DNA of 6,766 bases. Source: Candidatus Moranbacteria bacterium CG_4_9_14_3_um_filter_42_9. Lineage in GTDB: Bacteria > Patescibacteriota > Minisyncoccia > Moranbacterales > UBA2206. Made by a program: the position numbers and the translations under genes. Below, piece after piece: positions 1-6,223 of this stretch (position 1 is the first letter of the stretch; each line of letters opens with the position of its first letter). The notes beneath the pieces were generated by a model. That model worked only from the letters and a program-made list of their open reading frames with translations, was not told where the DNA came from and made no database searches. The DNA lies in the NCBI GenBank assembly GCA_002790635.1, contig PFVN01000050.1:1-6766 (forward strand), read 5' to 3'.

Positions 1-1
1 A

Positions 2-364
2 AAAATAAAAGAAGCTGGGGTGACTAATGGAGTTATCAATATTCAAAGCCTGCATACGACCATGGCCGTTATCGTGAATGAAGCGGAACCCTTGCTCATC
101 GCCGACATGAAGGAGCTCTTGGAAAAACTGGCTCCCAGAACCTACAAATACGCCCACGATAATTTTGAAATTCGCACTGTCAATATGTGTGACGGCGAAT
201 GCGCTAATGGTCATTCCCATAACAAAGCCATTCATTTGCCCACTTCTACTATGATGAACATCACAGGAAGCGACCTTCAGCTCGGTCAATGGCAAAGAGT
301 TTTCGCGGTAGAACTTGACCGCTCCCGTCCCCGACAAATTGCTCTCCAAATTATGGGGAGGTAA
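2..364 (+). CDS. yjbQ: YjbQ/UPF0047 family protein (secondary thiamine-phosphate synthase type), 5'-truncated by window edge
   Basis: The frame is open to the left edge (from base 2), so this is the C-terminal ~120 residues of a protein whose family is normally ~130-140 residues. A GTG at 20 is in frame, but it lies inside the conserved core just before the HTT motif and is very unlikely to be the start. Family signatures seen: HTT followed by NE (visible residues 18-20 and 26-27), a YKYAHD segment, NGHSHNKA, and the closing LGQWQ...ELDRSRPRQ stretch (usually G-T-W-Q, here G-Q-W-Q). Family members have been reported to have weak thiamine-phosphate synthase activity, but the physiological role is unsettled; the conserved His/Glu residues suggest a metal or active site. 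The stop TAA directly abuts the stop of convergent rlmN. A candidate terminator for this gene lies at 392-419, inside rlmN. Family assignment is confident; function is not. Confidence 0.88.
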   Translation, partial: KIKEAGVTNGVINIQSLHTTMAVIVNEAEPLLIADMKELLEKLAPRTYKYAHDNFEIRTVNMCDGECANGHSHNKAIHLPTSTMMNITGSDLQLGQWQRVFAVELDRSRPRQIALQIMGR

Positions 365-1402
365 TCATTTCCCTGCTAGCTGGCCACAAGCGCCTTGGAT
401 TTCCGAACCAAGGCTTTTTCTTATCGTCACATTGATATTATTTTGCAGAAGATAATTTCTGAATTTTTGCGTCGCGTTTCCCGAAGACGGCTTTAGGTTC
501 TCTGAGGTTGTATTATAGCGGATCAGATTGACATGCAGAAGCTGCAGTTTACCGACTGACTTCAGGAAATTAGCCAATTCCAACGCATCCTCTCTTGAGT
601 CATTTATCCCGTCAAGCATTATGTATTCTATAAAAACTTTCCGATTGGAATTTTCAAAATATTTTTGCAGAGCCTTTTTCAGATTTTCCAGGTTATATTT
701 CTTGTTGACTGGCATAAAATTGCTCCGCTTTTTGTCGCTGGCAAAATGAAGTGAGATGGCCAGATTGATCTGCGGGAATTCTTTTCCAAAATTCTCAATG
801 CCTTCTCCTATTCCGGAAGTGGAAACAGAAATGTTTCTTGAACCGAATCCGAAAAGTTTCGGATCAATGAGATCTTTGAGGCTTTTTCTGACTTCCGGCC
901 AATTTTGAAACGGCTCACCCATGCCCATAAAAACGATGTCCGTTAATTTTAAATTTTTAATTTTAAATTTTAAATTTTTTTTGATGTATTGTCTCCAAAA
1001 CAAAATTTGGTCGGTGATTTCCTCGGCCGTCAAATTACGGATAAATCCAATTTTACCGGTGGCGCAAAACCGACAGCCCATAGCGCAGCCGACTTGGCAA
1101 GATATGCAAGCCGACCAAAAGCCGGGTTTCGGAGAAATCAGAACCGTTTCAATTAAATTTCCGTCCGTAAGCTCCAGTAACGCCTTGATCGATTGTCCGT
1201 CTTGCGCCTGCAGGACTTTTTTCGGAACAAAAGATAATATTTTAATTTCTTCGTCCAGTGCTTCTCGTAATCCTTTGGAGATTGTGGAAATTTCCGCAAA
1301 AGAAAAAACGCCGTCTTGGAAGATGGCCTTTTTTATCTGCTCCAGGCGAAACTTAGGTTCGCCGCGAAGCTCGAGCAGTTTCTCTAACTCTTTGATGTCC
1401 AT
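365..1402 (-). CDS. rlmN: 23S rRNA (adenine(2503)-C(2))-methyltransferase RlmN
   Basis: Radical SAM enzyme that methylates C2 of A2503 in 23S rRNA and, in many bacteria, A37 of some tRNAs, affecting ribosome accuracy. The 345 residues match the family length. The N-terminal accessory domain spans ~1-90. The radical-SAM cluster motif CxxxCxxC is C106, C110, C113 (GCAMGCRFCATG). A MGMGEP motif (159-164) contacts SAM, SVSTSG is at 192-197, and the C-terminal catalytic cysteine that forms the methylene-transfer intermediate is C339 in GACGQL. The start ATG at 1402 fits the family N-terminus, but no Shine-Dalgarno sequence precedes it. It is the last gene of the leuS operon, 16 bases after the nucleotidyltransferase stop; the TGA stop abuts the convergent yjbQ stop. 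Oddity: residues ~143-153 (NLKFKIKNLKL) are encoded by an AT-only low-complexity repeat, apparently an insertion in the loop before MGMGEP. The antisense of its 3' end carries the yjbQ terminator. Confidence 0.96.
   Translation of the reverse strand: MDIKELEKLLELRGEPKFRLEQIKKAIFQDGVFSFAEISTISKGLREALDEEIKILSFVPKKVLQAQDGQSIKALLELTDGNLIETVLISPKPGFWSACISCQVGCAMGCRFCATGKIGFIRNLTAEEITDQILFWRQYIKKNLKFKIKNLKLTDIVFMGMGEPFQNWPEVRKSLKDLIDPKLFGFGSRNISVSTSGIGEGIENFGKEFPQINLAISLHFASDKKRSNFMPVNKKYNLENLKKALQKYFENSNRKVFIEYIMLDGINDSREDALELANFLKSVGKLQLLHVNLIRYNTTSENLKPSSGNATQKFRNYLLQNNINVTIRKSLGSEIQGACGQLAGK
392..419 (+). terminator. Intrinsic terminator for yjbQ, embedded in rlmN
   Basis: On the + strand GCCTTGG (392-398) and CCAAGGC (408-414) form a perfect 7-bp stem with a 9-base loop, followed at once by TTTTT (415-419) and then CTTAT. 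It begins 28 bases after the yjbQ stop, the right distance for a terminator. It lies wholly within the antisense of rlmN codons 329-337. The minus strand has no T-tract after the stem, so it should not terminate rlmN transcription. Confidence 0.72.
944..980. repeat. AT-only low-complexity repeat inside rlmN
   Basis: A 37-base run of only A and T made of shuffled TTTTAAAT / TTTTAATT / TAAATTTT units, partly self-complementary. On the minus strand it stays in frame and encodes roughly residues 143-153 of RlmN (Asn-Leu-Lys-Phe-Lys-Ile-Lys pattern), between the radical-SAM helix ending FWRQYIKK and the conserved DIVFMGMGEP strand. RlmN proteins normally have a short variable loop here. It resembles a small intergenic-type repeat tolerated inside a coding region; copy number elsewhere in the genome cannot be judged from this window. 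Confidence 0.6.
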
Positions 1403-1418
1403 AATAAATCGCGTGTTA

Positions 1419-2099
1419 TTAGAAAAATTTATGAATTATTTTTTCGGCTTTCTCCAGATCTTCGGGAAATCCGATTGGGTGCCACAGCGTAGCTTTTTCG
1501 ACCTTTACCTTATGCTTATCGGTCATCTTAACCAGTGTCTGAGGCAAACCAAATTCTCCCTGACCGATCGACACTGGCTCATATTCAAAAAATTCACGGG
1601 TTAATGAATAGAGAGCCGCGTTGACCAGATTATTTTTTGAATTTTTCGGACGTTCCACGATATCAACCAGATAACCTTTCCGATTAGCTTTGAGCACCCC
1701 AAAATTTCCGGGATCATCCACCGCGTGAGCCAAAACCGCCAGTTCATACTTCATTATTTTTCGCACATCCCTTTTGTGATAAAGATCATCCCCCATCATC
1801 ACCAAAAATCTTTCATCCAGTACGCTCTTCACCAGATAGAGCGCTCCACCCGTTCCGTTAAGTTCTTTTTGAAAAAAATATTGGATTTTTCTGCCGCCAA
1901 AACTTTTTTTGAAATAATTCATTATCTGGCCTCCTTGATAGCCAATAACAAGTATCACTTCGTCAATTTCTTTCGGTAAAGCGTTTATCTTATGTTCCAA
2001 GAGCGGCTTGCCTTTAATTTTCAACATCGGCTTGGGAACTTTTTTAGTAAGCTGCCCCATTCTTTTGCCGTTGCCCGCCGCCAGAATGACAATTTGCAT
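1419..2099 (-). CDS. Sugar-phosphate nucleotidyltransferase-like protein (NTP_transferase family)
   Basis: A 226-residue single-domain nucleotidyltransferase of the GT-A/Rossmann-like type that makes NDP-sugars or related activated precursors from NTP and a sugar phosphate. Seen: the N-terminal nucleotide-binding signature LAAGNGKRM (6-14) continuing to VPKPML (21-26), GTGGAL (82-87) as in base-recognition loops, metal-binding GDD (103-105), NFGVL (132-136), and an IVERPK strand (147-152) with N160 downstream. There is no C-terminal left-handed beta-helix, so it is not a full GlmU; relatives are RfbA/GalU/MobA/HddC-like proteins. The exact substrate cannot be read from sequence. Cytoplasmic. 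The ATG at 2099 is fixed because the first beta-strand begins at residue 2. It sits 5 bases after the leuS stop without a Shine-Dalgarno sequence, suggesting translational coupling. Probable role in cell-surface glycan precursor supply, inferred only from family. Confidence 0.85.
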   Translation of the reverse strand: MQIVILAAGNGKRMGQLTKKVPKPMLKIKGKPLLEHKINALPKEIDEVILVIGYQGGQIMNYFKKSFGGRKIQYFFQKELNGTGGALYLVKSVLDERFLVMMGDDLYHKRDVRKIMKYELAVLAHAVDDPGNFGVLKANRKGYLVDIVERPKNSKNNLVNAALYSLTREFFEYEPVSIGQGEFGLPQTLVKMTDKHKVKVEKATLWHPIGFPEDLEKAEKIIHKFF

Positions 2100-2104
2100 A
2101 AGTT

Positions 2105-5047
2105 TTATAAGACGATATTGATTAGTTTTCCTTTCACAAAAATTATTTTTTTTATTTCTTTTCCCGCAATGAAGTTTTTCACCTTTTCGCTTTCCGTGGC
2201 TGTTTTTTTCGCCTCTTCCTCGCTTATGTCCGCCGCGACTTTTATCCTGTCGCGGAGTTTTCCGTTAACTTGAATAACCAGCTCAATTTCTTCGTCTTTA
2301 ATTAGTTTTGGATCATATTTCGGCCACGATTCGAGAAATATTGATTCCTTGTGCCCCAGTTTTTCCCAAAGTTCTTCGGAGATGTGAGGAGCGAAAGAAG
2401 AAAGGATAATTAAAAATTTTTCAAATTTTTCTTGGCTTAGCTCAACTCTGCTTGCCTCGTTAACAAAAATCATCATCTGAGAGATAGCAGTATTAAATGC
2501 TAAATTGTTTATATTTTCAGTAACCCTTTTTATAGTCTTATGAAGAAGTGTATTAATATATGCGACTTCCTGTTTTGCCGCCTCTTGTTGTCTTTCTTTT
2601 AAATTATCATGTCGCAATGCGAAACTGACCGAGCCGGATTGAATCTTTTTTGCATCTTCTATTATATGTTCAGTCCGTATCCTCCAAACTTTTTCGAGAA
2701 ACCTATAAACCCCAACAATTCCATTCGTCTGCCATGGCTTCATATCTTCCAATGGTCCCATGAACATCTCAAATAGCCGCAGAGAATCAGCGCCGAATTC
2801 ATTCACGATATCGTCAGGATTGATGACATTGCCCAATGATTTTGACATCTTCCGCCCGTCTTCTGCCAAAATTATTCCCTGGTGACGAAGTTTCAAAAAT
2901 GGTTCGTCAAAATCAATATAACCCAGGTTGTGCAAAACTTTGGTGAAAAACCGAGAATACAAAAGATGCAGCACGGAATGCTCCGCGCCCCCGACATACA
3001 AATCTACTGGTAGCCATTTTTTGATTTGTTTTTTGGAAGCGAATTCTTCTGCGTTTTTCGGATCGGCATAGCGGAAATAATACCAGGAGGAACAGACAAA
3101 GGTATCCATGGTGTCAGATTCTCTCCGTGCTTTTCCGTCGCATTTGGAACATTTTACATCTTGGAATTTCTTGGAGTATTTAAGCGGCGATTCTCCGGTC
3201 GGCTTGAAATCAACATCTGTCGGTAGCATTACCGGTAGGTCTTTTTCCGGAACTGGCACCGTTCCGCATTTTTCGCAATAAATTATCGGGATGGGGGCGC
3301 CCCAGTATCTCTGCCGGGAAACCAGCCAATCGCGAATTTTGTAATTTATTTTTCTTTCTCCCAGTTTGTTTTTTTCCAGCCACGCGGTAATTTTTTTCCG
3401 AGCTTCAGCAGAAGTTAGGAAATTATATTCTTTAGAATTATTCAAAACTCCGTCATCAGTATACGCAGTTTCTGACTTATCTAACGTTTGCCAAATATAT
3501 TTATGCGATTCAGCCGTAAAAAATTGTTCCATTTTGTCTTTTTTCACCCAAGCCACTTCGTGATTTTCCTGTTCTTCTTTGGAAATTTCTTGTTTCTCCC
3601 CGTTTTCTAATTCGAAATAAAATACATGGAAATGAGCAAACCGATTTACTTTTTTAGGCACATGATAAAACTTGCTGTGCACCATCGGCAACTCCTTGAT
3701 TAATCTTAGATTCTTGTATCCGGTCTCTTCCAAAACCTCTCTCCTGGCTGCCTCTTCAGCATTTTTGTCATTTTCTACTCCTCCGGTTATTAATGTTTGC
3801 CATGCCACTTTCTTCCATTTAAGCCCTATATATTCATCTTTCTCCCAATGCTTAACCACCATTGCCAACGCATCTCTTTCTTCAAAAGGCTCACCATCTT
3901 TAATTTTTCCCGGTTCTGTTAACTGATTAAAACAAGGTTCAATAACTATCTTCATCGGTAAATTGTATCTTTTCGCAAATTCAAAATCGCGTTCGTCGTG
4001 GGCCGGGACTGCCATGACCGCGCCGGTGCCATAGTGACTCAAGACATAATCAGCAACGAATAGCGGCACTTCTTCATTATTAAACGGATTTACAACTTTA
4101 ATTCCTTGGAGTTTCACGCCAGTTTTAACTTTCGCTTCCATTCTTTCTAGGTCGGTTTTTTTCTTAGCATCTTCAAGATATTTTTCTACTTCTTTCCAGT
4201 TGGATATTTTTTCTTTTAATTCAGATACGATCGGATGTTCCGGAGCTACTACGGCATAGGTTATCCCGAATGCCGTATCCAGTCGCGTGGTATAAACTTC
4301 AATGAATAAATCGCTGCCCGTTATTGGCATTTTAAATTGAGTGCCTTCGCTCCTGCCGATCCAATTTTTCTGCGCCGCTTTGGTTGAATCCGGCCAATCA
4401 ATTTTATCCAGACCAGAAATAAGACCCGATGTCTTTCCCTTATTTTCAATAAAATCCGTAATTTTTAAAAACCACTGCTCCAAATCTTTCTGAATAACTT
4501 CCGTTCCGCATCTTTCGCATTTTCCATTGACCACCTGCTCATTGGCCAGAACGGTCTGGCAGGACGGACACCAATTGGCTTTAGCCTTCTTTTTGTAAGC
4601 TAGTCCATTTTTATAAAGAAGCAGGAAAAACCATTGTGTCCATTTATAATATTCCGGGTCGGAAGAATTGACTTCGCGGAACCAATCATACGAAAATCCC
4701 ATCTTATTCATCTGGCCCTTAAAAGTGGCGATGGATTTTTTGGTTGTTTCCGCCGGATGGATCTTGGTTTTTATGGCATAGTTTTCCGCCGGCAACCCGA
4801 AAGCATCCCAGCCCTGCGGATGGAGCACATTTTTCCCATTCATCCTCAAAAATCTGGAAATTATGTCTGTCGCCGTATAGGACTCGACGTGTCCCACATG
4901 TAGGCCCTCTCCGGACGGGTAAGGAAACATGTCCAAAATATACTTTTTTTCTTGATCTGAGTCTTCCTTGGCAATATAAATATCAGGGTTTTTTTTCCAG
5001 ATTTCCTGCCATTTCGGCTCTATTTTTTGCGGATTATACTTGTCCAT
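2105..5047 (-). CDS. leuS: Leucyl-tRNA synthetase with a Nudix domain inserted in its editing domain
   Basis: Class I aminoacyl-tRNA synthetase that charges tRNA-Leu in the cytoplasm. At 980 residues it is far longer than the ~800-880 of ordinary bacterial LeuRS. Signatures in order: HIGH-type HVGH (50-53) after PYPSGEGL; zinc knuckle C160/C163/C177/C180; AAQKNWIG (224-231) and the CP1 editing domain with TTRLDT (253-258, usually TTRPDT) and VMAVPAHDERD (344-354, keeping the editing Asp351); an inserted Nudix domain (~372-526); return to the core at DDGVLNNS; WLVSRQRYWGAPIP (574-587); second Cys4 knuckle C591/C594/C633/C636; KMSKS (733-737); anticodon-binding domain and C-terminal tRNA-binding domain (IELVIQVNGKLRD). 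The ~50-60-residue leucine-specific insertion before KMSKS found in E. coli and Thermus is absent, as in Bacillus-type LeuRS. Residues ~790-830 are ~20 longer than in Bacillus LeuRS. First gene of the leuS-nucleotidyltransferase-rlmN operon; ATG at 5047 fits the family N-terminus, with no Shine-Dalgarno sequence. Confidence 0.97.
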   Translation of the reverse strand: MDKYNPQKIEPKWQEIWKKNPDIYIAKEDSDQEKKYILDMFPYPSGEGLHVGHVESYTATDIISRFLRMNGKNVLHPQGWDAFGLPAENYAIKTKIHPAETTKKSIATFKGQMNKMGFSYDWFREVNSSDPEYYKWTQWFFLLLYKNGLAYKKKAKANWCPSCQTVLANEQVVNGKCERCGTEVIQKDLEQWFLKITDFIENKGKTSGLISGLDKIDWPDSTKAAQKNWIGRSEGTQFKMPITGSDLFIEVYTTRLDTAFGITYAVVAPEHPIVSELKEKISNWKEVEKYLEDAKKKTDLERMEAKVKTGVKLQGIKVVNPFNNEEVPLFVADYVLSHYGTGAVMAVPAHDERDFEFAKRYNLPMKIVIEPCFNQLTEPGKIKDGEPFEERDALAMVVKHWEKDEYIGLKWKKVAWQTLITGGVENDKNAEEAARREVLEETGYKNLRLIKELPMVHSKFYHVPKKVNRFAHFHVFYFELENGEKQEISKEEQENHEVAWVKKDKMEQFFTAESHKYIWQTLDKSETAYTDDGVLNNSKEYNFLTSAEARKKITAWLEKNKLGERKINYKIRDWLVSRQRYWGAPIPIIYCEKCGTVPVPEKDLPVMLPTDVDFKPTGESPLKYSKKFQDVKCSKCDGKARRESDTMDTFVCSSWYYFRYADPKNAEEFASKKQIKKWLPVDLYVGGAEHSVLHLLYSRFFTKVLHNLGYIDFDEPFLKLRHQGIILAEDGRKMSKSLGNVINPDDIVNEFGADSLRLFEMFMGPLEDMKPWQTNGIVGVYRFLEKVWRIRTEHIIEDAKKIQSGSVSFALRHDNLKERQQEAAKQEVAYINTLLHKTIKRVTENINNLAFNTAISQMMIFVNEASRVELSQEKFEKFLIILSSFAPHISEELWEKLGHKESIFLESWPKYDPKLIKDEEIELVIQVNGKLRDRIKVAADISEEEAKKTATESEKVKNFIAGKEIKKIIFVKGKLINIVL
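3470..3937 (-). other. In-frame Nudix hydrolase domain insertion within LeuRS (residues ~371-526)
   Basis: After the editing motif VPAHDERD and strand NLPMKIVIEP, where ordinary LeuRS needs only ~15 residues to reach the segment here reading AYTDDGVLNNS, this protein carries ~150 residues. They read as a full Nudix fold: EERDALAMVVKHW (first strands), KWKKVAWQTLITGG, and a Nudix box at 422-444 (bases 3716-3784) ending REVLEETGY. Against G-x5-E-x7-R-E-U-x-E-E-x-G-U, G422, R436, E437, V438, E440, E441, G443 and Y444 match. The first Glu position is Lys428, although the GGVEND turn is otherwise typical. The metal-binding Glu cluster is kept, so hydrolase activity is plausible. A late HEVAWVKKDKM segment (496-506) matches the usual Nudix C-terminal strand-helix. 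Nudix enzymes cleave nucleoside diphosphates linked to another moiety; the substrate here is unknown. Confidence 0.88.
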
Positions 5048-5068
5048 ACATTTGTTTAATACTGCTTT

Positions 5069-5097
5069 ACTCTAGCTTATTTTTCGCTTTTTTTCAA
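5069..5097 (-). promoter_or_regulatory. Candidate sigma-70-type promoter for leuS operon
   Basis: On the minus strand TTGAAA (5092-5097) is followed after exactly 17 bases by TAGAGT (5069-5074). The -35 matches the consensus in 5 of 6 positions and the -10 in 4 of 6. Transcription would begin near 5062, giving a ~15-base leader before the ATG at 5047 with no Shine-Dalgarno sequence. It lies between the terminator of the upstream gene and leuS, where a promoter is needed. The leader is too short for a T-box or other riboswitch. Confidence 0.42.
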
Positions 5098-5110
5098 TTC
5101 CTGCGTCAAT

Positions 5111-5139
5111 TCAAAAAGCCCCCGAGCTAGCGGGGGCTT
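5111..5139 (-). terminator. Strong intrinsic terminator after the DUF4349 gene
   Basis: Read on the minus strand, AAGCCCCC (5139-5132) pairs with GGGGGCTT (5123-5116) in a perfect 8-bp stem including five G-C pairs in a row, around an 8-base loop (GCTAGCTC), with the T-run continuing to 5113 and then GA. It starts 12 bases past the TAG stop of the DUF4349 gene and insulates the leuS operon from it. On the + strand the stem is not followed by a T-tract, so it is directional. Confidence 0.9.
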
Positions 5140-5150
5140 CATTGCAGTTT

Positions 5151-6119
5151 CTATTGAGGATTTTGCTGTTTCTCCTTTATCTTAAGATATATCTTTTTCC
5201 CTATTCTATACAGCACATAAAAGAGAAGGGCATAGAGAAAAATGAGCGGTATGGCGGTTATCACCAGCACGATGACAAAATCCACAAATCCTTGCGCTTT
5301 TTTGATCAAGGCGTTGATCGAATTCTTCACCACTTGCCATGGCCGCCAGGAATCGATCATGGCTATTTCAGCATCTTCGGACAGGCTTATGGAAATACTG
5401 GCCATGTCGGTCTGGGAATTCAGAAATTTTATCCTGCCCTGGAGCATTTCTATCTCCCCTCTCACTCTTGAAAGCTCGCGCGTAACATCCAGAATATCCT
5501 GTATCTTCTGCGCTTGGCCCAGAATTTGCACGAATTGCGCCTCCTCTGCTTGTTTGTTTTTTAGTTGCGCTTGCAGATCGGTGTATTCTTCTGTCACATC
5601 CTGACCACTCGTCGATTCTTGAACCACCAGCGTCGCGACTTTTTTGAGCTCCGCGAATGTCTTTTCAAAATTAGCCACCGGTACCTTAACTGTAATGCTG
5701 CCGCTTTTTATATTTCTGGGAGTTTCATAAAAATTAGAGAAAAATACTTCGCCGCCATTGTCTTTGGTAATTTGCGATATTTTTTCTGCCGACTTGTCGG
5801 CATTATCCACTTTCAAGGTCAGGTTCCCGTTTTTGATGACTTTTTTATCGGGGATATCTTGACCGGAAGCAATTTCAGAACCAACCGAGGGAACGCTTTC
5901 TGATATGTTTTTGCTTAAATTCCGACTGCTTGGAAGGCCCGCTTCCAAGGTCATGCTGTCGGATACACCAGACAGAGGCGTCGAAATTCCGCCCCGATTG
6001 ACGCTCTCGAAAGTAGTGCTTTTCGGACCCAGTGTGCTGCTGCCGAGCACTGTCAGCAAGGCCGCTAGCAAGATGAGAAAGATAACTGATCCAATTATTA
6101 TTTTTTTGGTGCTGGGCAT
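5151..6119 (-). CDS. DUF4349 domain-containing membrane protein
   Basis: 322 residues, membrane-anchored, function unknown. A positively charged N-terminus (KK at 5-6) is followed by a hydrophobic helix at ~7-27. There is no lipobox Cys, so it reads as a signal anchor rather than a lipoprotein. A Ser/Thr/Gly-rich linker spans ~28-90. The DUF4349 region spans ~92-305: strand pair KVIKNGNLTLKVDN, a GGEVFFSNFYE segment, SITVKVPVANFEKTFAELKK, the VVQESTSGQDVTEEYTDL signature, a long amphipathic coiled-coil-like helix (~178-236), then SQTDMASISISL. A second membrane helix (~278-304) is followed by a basic tail. The charge pattern predicts both ends in the cytoplasm and the DUF4349 core outside. 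ATG at 6119 directly precedes the anchor; no Shine-Dalgarno sequence. Monocistronic: own candidate promoter upstream and strong terminator downstream. Stop is TAG. Confidence 0.9.
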   Translation of the reverse strand: MPSTKKIIIGSVIFLILLAALLTVLGSSTLGPKSTTFESVNRGGISTPLSGVSDSMTLEAGLPSSRNLSKNISESVPSVGSEIASGQDIPDKKVIKNGNLTLKVDNADKSAEKISQITKDNGGEVFFSNFYETPRNIKSGSITVKVPVANFEKTFAELKKVATLVVQESTSGQDVTEEYTDLQAQLKNKQAEEAQFVQILGQAQKIQDILDVTRELSRVRGEIEMLQGRIKFLNSQTDMASISISLSEDAEIAMIDSWRPWQVVKNSINALIKKAQGFVDFVIVLVITAIPLIFLYALLFYVLYRIGKKIYLKIKEKQQNPQ

Positions 6120-6149
6120 AACATTTTTTTGCTTATTTGTTACAAGTTT

Positions 6150-6158
6150 ATAATACCA
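6150..6158 (-). promoter_or_regulatory. Candidate extended -10 promoter for the DUF4349 gene
   Basis: The minus strand reads TGGTATTAT: a TGn extension followed by TATTAT (5 of 6 to consensus). The -35 region 17 bases upstream (around 6173-6178) is only T-rich and overlaps the T-tract of the preceding terminator. Expected transcription start is ~6143, giving a ~24-base leader before the ATG at 6119, with no Shine-Dalgarno sequence. Confidence 0.45.
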
Positions 6159-6169
6159 CTTATTTAGGG

Positions 6170-6200
6170 AAAAAATAAGAGGAGTCTTTTGAGACCCCTC
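6170..6200 (-). terminator. Intrinsic terminator after the SnoaL-like gene
   Basis: On the minus strand GAGGGGTCT (6200-6192) pairs with AGACTCCTC (6187-6179) around the loop CAAA, giving a 9-bp stem with one G-T wobble, followed by TTATTTTTT (6178-6170). The wobble becomes an A-C mismatch on the opposite strand, which also lacks a T-tract, so the element is directional. It starts 23 bases after the TAG stop of the SnoaL-like gene. Confidence 0.82.
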
Positions 6201-6223
6201 CGTGCTTCAGTGCTACTGATTTG

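Noticed and set aside
123..138. Weak minus-strand terminator-like element (CTGG, GAG loop, CCAG, then TTTTT) inside yjbQ
   Set aside because: The stem is only 4 bp with a three-base loop and it lies ~230 bases beyond the rlmN stop; too weak to call as the operon terminator.
20..364. GTG at 20 as the start of yjbQ
   Set aside because: The frame continues open to the left edge, and the GTG codes for a Val within the conserved core right before HTT, so ~20-30 N-terminal residues are missing from the window.
921..1604. Long + strand open frame (227 codons) antisense to rlmN and the nucleotidyltransferase
   Set aside because: It overlaps two well-recognised genes in antisense, has no family-like features, and part of it is just the AT-only repeat read backwards.
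2100..2160. Possible promoter or terminator between leuS and the nucleotidyltransferase
   Set aside because: The true gap is 5 bases, and the nearby A/T-rich stretch encodes the LeuRS C-terminus (EIKKIIFVKGK); no hairpin or paired hexamers were found.
5048..5110. T-box or other leader riboswitch controlling leuS
   Set aside because: Only ~60 bases lie between the upstream terminator and the ATG, and the predicted leader is ~15 bases; there is no room for a specifier stem or antiterminator.
4744..5130. + strand open frame (128 codons) over the leuS start and its promoter region
   Set aside because: Low-complexity Phe/Ser/Pro-rich shadow of leuS that runs through the terminator; no recognisable domain.
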